Below are positions 60,659 to 64,000 of a stretch of 64,000 nucleotides of DNA, in pieces (position 1 is the stretch's first letter; the number at the start of each line of letters is the position of its first letter). Source of the DNA: Atherinomorus stipes (taxonomy: Eukaryota; Chordata; Actinopteri; Atheriniformes; Atherinidae); NCBI GenBank assembly GCA_023101725.1, contig JALJCO010012637.1:1178001-1242000 (forward strand). The letters run 5' to 3'. The notes beneath the pieces were generated by a model that worked only from the letters and a program-made list of their open reading frames with translations, made no database searches and was not told where the DNA came from. A program made the translations under genes and the position numbers.

Positions 60659-61182
60659 GTAAGTGACCAGTAGCAGACACACTCCTTGGTGGAGCCAGAG
60701 GAGGAGTCACTGACCTGCCATAAATAATAAGTGTGTGTATGTAAGCTTGTTCCACTGATTTTGTCTTCATGTGTGGGACTCTCGTTGATCGTCTTCCACT
60801 TGTTTCTTTTTGGAAACATCTTCTACGACTCCAGCTTTAATGTGGTTGCATTAACAACATATTTAGCCTCACAACTGCTCCATAAGCTCTGATATATAAC
60901 CAGATGCAGAGTTTCTCATGTCTTACTTTAGCCAGAAGCATTTTTAGAAAAAAAAAATCTGCATGAAACATTGCAGCAACTAGGAAACATACACTCACTG
61001 ACCACTCAGTCAAATACGCCTCACCTGGCCCTGGTTTGACCTTCTGCTTTCAGCACAAAATTCTTCAGTCTTGGTGGCAAAGATTCAACAAGTGCAATCT
61101 CCAGTTCCACCACATCCCAGAGCTGCTCTGTTGGATTGAGATCTGGTGACTGTGGAGGCCATTGGAGTACAGTAAGCTCACT

Positions 61183-62486
61183 AGCTGGGTTTCCATTACA
61201 CCTGGAATTGCGCAAAACCTAAATATTGCAATTAAAAACCGCTAATGGAAACACCTACATTTTGAAAAAACTCTCAAATACCGCAAAAAACATTTTTACA
61301 CTTTCATGAGGCGTAAATTCTGACGTTTTGATAAAGCAGTTTTTTGCATAAGTGTAATGGAGACACTTTTTCGCAATTACACGCCATCAGGCGTGACGTA
61401 GGGGGTTTAAAATCCAGTTTTTCCTTCTTAATTATGATGACTATGATCATTTACAAGCATTAACTGTGAAATCAGCGTGATGTAGGAAGTTTTATCAGTC
61501 ACATATGAAAAATCCCCAAATCACCGTAACTCAGCAAGCTGAGTTCATTTGACATTATACAGATGGTTTAAGTTCTTCATGTATTAACGACTGGCCACGA
61601 GCTGTTTTTGTCGTTTGCACACATTTGTAACACCACGACTCGGTTATCTCGTTCCCACTAGTTAATTATATGTCACCAGGATTAAAGGGAAGGTAATCGG
61701 GAGAGCTCCTGATTTGTGGATTGGGAAAGGGGAGAGAGAATGCGAGTAGAGTATCACGGGAGGGAGGGGCGAAAGAACAGTATGATTTTTTTCTTTCTTT
61801 TTAAAAAAAATTTTTATCGGGGCGAGGGAGCTCCGGGGGTAAAAGATGAGAAAACGGGGTGGGGGGTGGTTTTTTCCCCCCAAAAAGAAGGGAAGGCATG
61901 ACCCGCCCGAAAGAAGAAAGAAGGAAGAAAGAAAATAAGAGAGAAGATGTTGGGGTGATGGAGTATAAAAAAAAAACAAAAACATAATAGATTAAAAAGA
62001 AATCAAAATAACCCTTTATAAAACGTGACCACGGATAACATCGTATGACTGCACCTTCGTATCAACAGCTGCATCACCACATCAGTCAGGAACTGGTGCC
62101 GGATAAAAGTGGAATAAAGATCCAGAAATGACATCCACACTCCAGAAGTTGATCCTGAGAGGTTTTTCATTTGTGTTACATTTCGGGCGTCTGTTCTGGA
62201 AGTTGCCACGAGTGTTTTTCCCTGCTGATGTGATCAGAGGCTCCGTACATACGGACTTTACCTCTGAATCATCATCTGCTGCTTTCATCTCCTGATGAGC
62301 AGCAGCTCTAAAACTCAACATGTTTATATCTCCATCCTCCTCAAAGTGGAGTCTCGTGGGACGGGATTTTACCAGAATTATGGCATATACCATTTAATGG
62401 AAGCACCTACATATCGCTATTGTACTTTTTCGAAATTTAAGAAATATCGATTATGTTTTTAGAAAAAGTGTAACGGAAACTCAGTT
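61183..62486. mobile_element. Nested element with TTTCCATTACAC ends
   Basis: AGCTGGGTTTCCATTACAC at the left and its near-exact inverse (GTGTAACGGAAACTCAGTT) at the right. The host element text resumes on each side. No transposase recognised. The middle (61655-61990) is of doubtful quality. Superfamily not determined. Confidence 0.7.
61655..61990. other. Doubtful purine-rich sequence
   Basis: G/A-rich text with long A, T, G and C runs, unlike the rest of the nested element. It resembles the block at 6776-6975 and may be misassembled or badly read. Confidence 0.55.
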
Positions 62487-63314
62487 ACAGTCATGTTCGT
62501 GATGATGTGAGCTTTGTGACATGATGCAGTATCCTGCTGGAAGTAGCATCAGAAGATGCTCCACTGTGGTCATAAAGGGATGGACCTGGTCAGCATGCAA
62601 CTATACTCAGGGAGGCTGTGGTGGTTAAACCATCACATGTTGGTACTAGAGGGCCAAGAAACCCCCACCCACACACCCACACCATTACACCCCCAGCAGC
62701 CTAAATCGCTGATGCACGGCACGACTTATCCAAGTTTTAATGTTTGTCTCATCAGACCAGCAGCGTTTCTCCATCTTCTATTGTCCAGTTTTGGTGAGTC
62801 TGTGTGAATTGTAGCCTCAGTTTCCTGTTCTTAGCTGATAGGGGTGGTACCCGGTGTGCTCTTCTGCTGCTGTAGCCCGCCTGCTTCAGGGCTAAATGTG
62901 TTGTGTGTTCAGAGATGCTATTCTGCATAGCTTGGTTTGAACTAGTGGGTAGTTCATGTTGCCTTTCTATCATCTCCATCCAGTCTGCCCATTCTCCTCT
63001 GACCTCTGACACCAATAAGACATTCTGGTCCTCACCGGATATTTTCTCTTCTTCAGACCAGTCTCTGGAAACCCAAGAGATGTTTTTGTGTGAAAATCCC
63101 AGTAGATCAGCAGTTTCAGAAATGCAACAACCATGCCATGTTCAAAGTCACCTAATTCCCCCTCTCTCCTTATTCTGATGTTCAGTTTGAACTTCAGCAA
63201 GTCGTCTTCACCGTGTCTACAATACACTGAGCTGCTGCCACATGATTGGCTGATAATGTTTGTGTTAACAAGCTGTTGAACAAGTTTACCTTCCAAAGTG
63301 GCCAATGGGTGTAA

Positions 63315-64000
63315 AAACCAGATTGTTGTGATACTTGAAGATAATTCAGCTGTTTTTGATTTCTTGATGTTGAAAACTCAGTTTAATTTCATTAAATCCT
63401 CTAAATTAAAATTGTTTTTCCACCTAAATAAGATTATTTCACCAGATTCAGCATTTTTCTCTTTTTTGCTGAGTAACCGTTGCATTTCCAGTTATTGATT
63501 ATCTGCAAAAAGTGCAGCTTGTCTCTTTATTACACTGTGCAAGTCTTATGTTAAATTTAATGGGTTTTGCTGTCAGACTGTTGGTAAGATAAATTACATA
63601 TTTTGGGAAAACATTTTTAATGTTTTCTCTCAAGTCATAGTTAACATGAACCATTCATGCTAACAATCTGCTGATAATAATCAAATTTCTTCCCCGTTCC
63701 CACTTTATATTTCTCATTCGACTATTTCTGTCTGATTTTAATGTAAATTAATTTAACAATAGTTCTTTTGAAGAAGTGAGCATGTTCACTAAGATTATCA
63801 GTTATGTTTTGTTTCAAAGGGAGCAAGTAAAGATGTTTCTTCAGGCTTTCAGAGCTTTTTTATGGAGGTTTGTTCTGTAGTTTTACATTTTATTGACAGC
63901 AATGTGTAAGGTGATGAAGCTTGAGACATCTTTTTTTTTTTTTACTTCAGATTTTAAAAGATACTCCGTCATAATGGCAGAATTGATGTGGAGCTATCAT
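63315..64000. other. Right end of window, EF-hand gene continues
   Basis: AT-rich. Around 63822-63873 (TTTCAAAG|GGAGCAAG) and at 63950 (T tract then TACTTCAG|AT) there are possible acceptors, but I could not find an exon with convincing domain text for the two-base overhang left at 60658. Confidence 0.35.

Larger units (their letters stand above)
60992..63312 (-). mobile_element. Tc1-like element split by a second transposon
   Basis: Left end CACTCACTGACCACTCAGTC and inverted right end GGCCAATGGGTG, bordered by TA on both sides. Its text (GTTCCACCACATCCCAGAGC, TGTGGTCATAAAGGGATGGA, TTTGGTGAGTCTGTGTGAAT) matches a widespread fish DNA transposon. On the minus strand 61021-61215 reads WPPQSPDLNPTEQLWDVVE, the Tc1 catalytic-Glu motif. 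It is interrupted at 61183-62486. Confidence 0.75.

Noticed and set aside
63822..64000. Possible further exons of the EF-hand gene
   Set aside because: Candidate acceptors exist but the frames stop or show no recognisable continuation.

Overview
This window is vertebrate nuclear DNA, almost certainly from a ray-finned (teleost) fish. It has short exons with GT-AG borders separated by kilobase introns. Its repeats are typical of teleost genomes: Tc1-like elements, an RTE-like LINE 3' end with a GGAT tail, hAT and Harbinger miniature elements, and long (GT)n runs. There are no operons, bacterial genes or CRISPR arrays. I recognise repeat families from memory of their sequence style, without a database search.

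The backbone is one plus-strand gene read in twelve exons between 4614 and 60658. The first nine exons (4614-53744) add up to exactly 691 codons with matching splice phases. They encode a long, Ser/Pro-rich, probably disordered region. The last three exons (59879-60658) encode an EF-hand-like calcium-binding region. The start codon lies left of 4614 and the C-terminus right of the last recognised exon, so both ends are missing. Between 53744 and 59879 the reading phase does not join directly, so at least one exon in that interval is unidentified. I cannot name the gene. At 233-520 a second, minus-strand candidate exon (96 codons, good splice sites on both sides) suggests another gene at the left edge.

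Introns and flanks are rich in mobile elements. They include a LINE reverse-transcriptase remnant (1513-2187), an internally deleted Tc1 element with long inverted repeats (11588-12761), an RTE-like insertion with a 15-bp target duplication (15180-15616), and three hAT-like elements with 8-bp target duplications (21070-21800, 29853-30289, 45383-47002). There are also two abutting elements sharing a TTAA (35250-36127), a Harbinger-like element with a remnant Myb/SANT-like ORF (40339-41088), several unclassified inverted-repeat elements (31500-32047, 50166-50846, 51375-51854, 54186-54851), and a Tc1-like element split by a second transposon (60992-63312).

Three stretches look like poor-quality or gap-filled sequence: 6776-6975, the G/A homopolymer block at 13105-13364, and 61655-61990. 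Genes near them should be read with care. I found no convincing new multi-gene system. The most interesting items are the unnamed EF-hand gene with an unusual calcium loop, the unidentified minus-strand exon, and the nested or abutting transposons with readable insertion histories.
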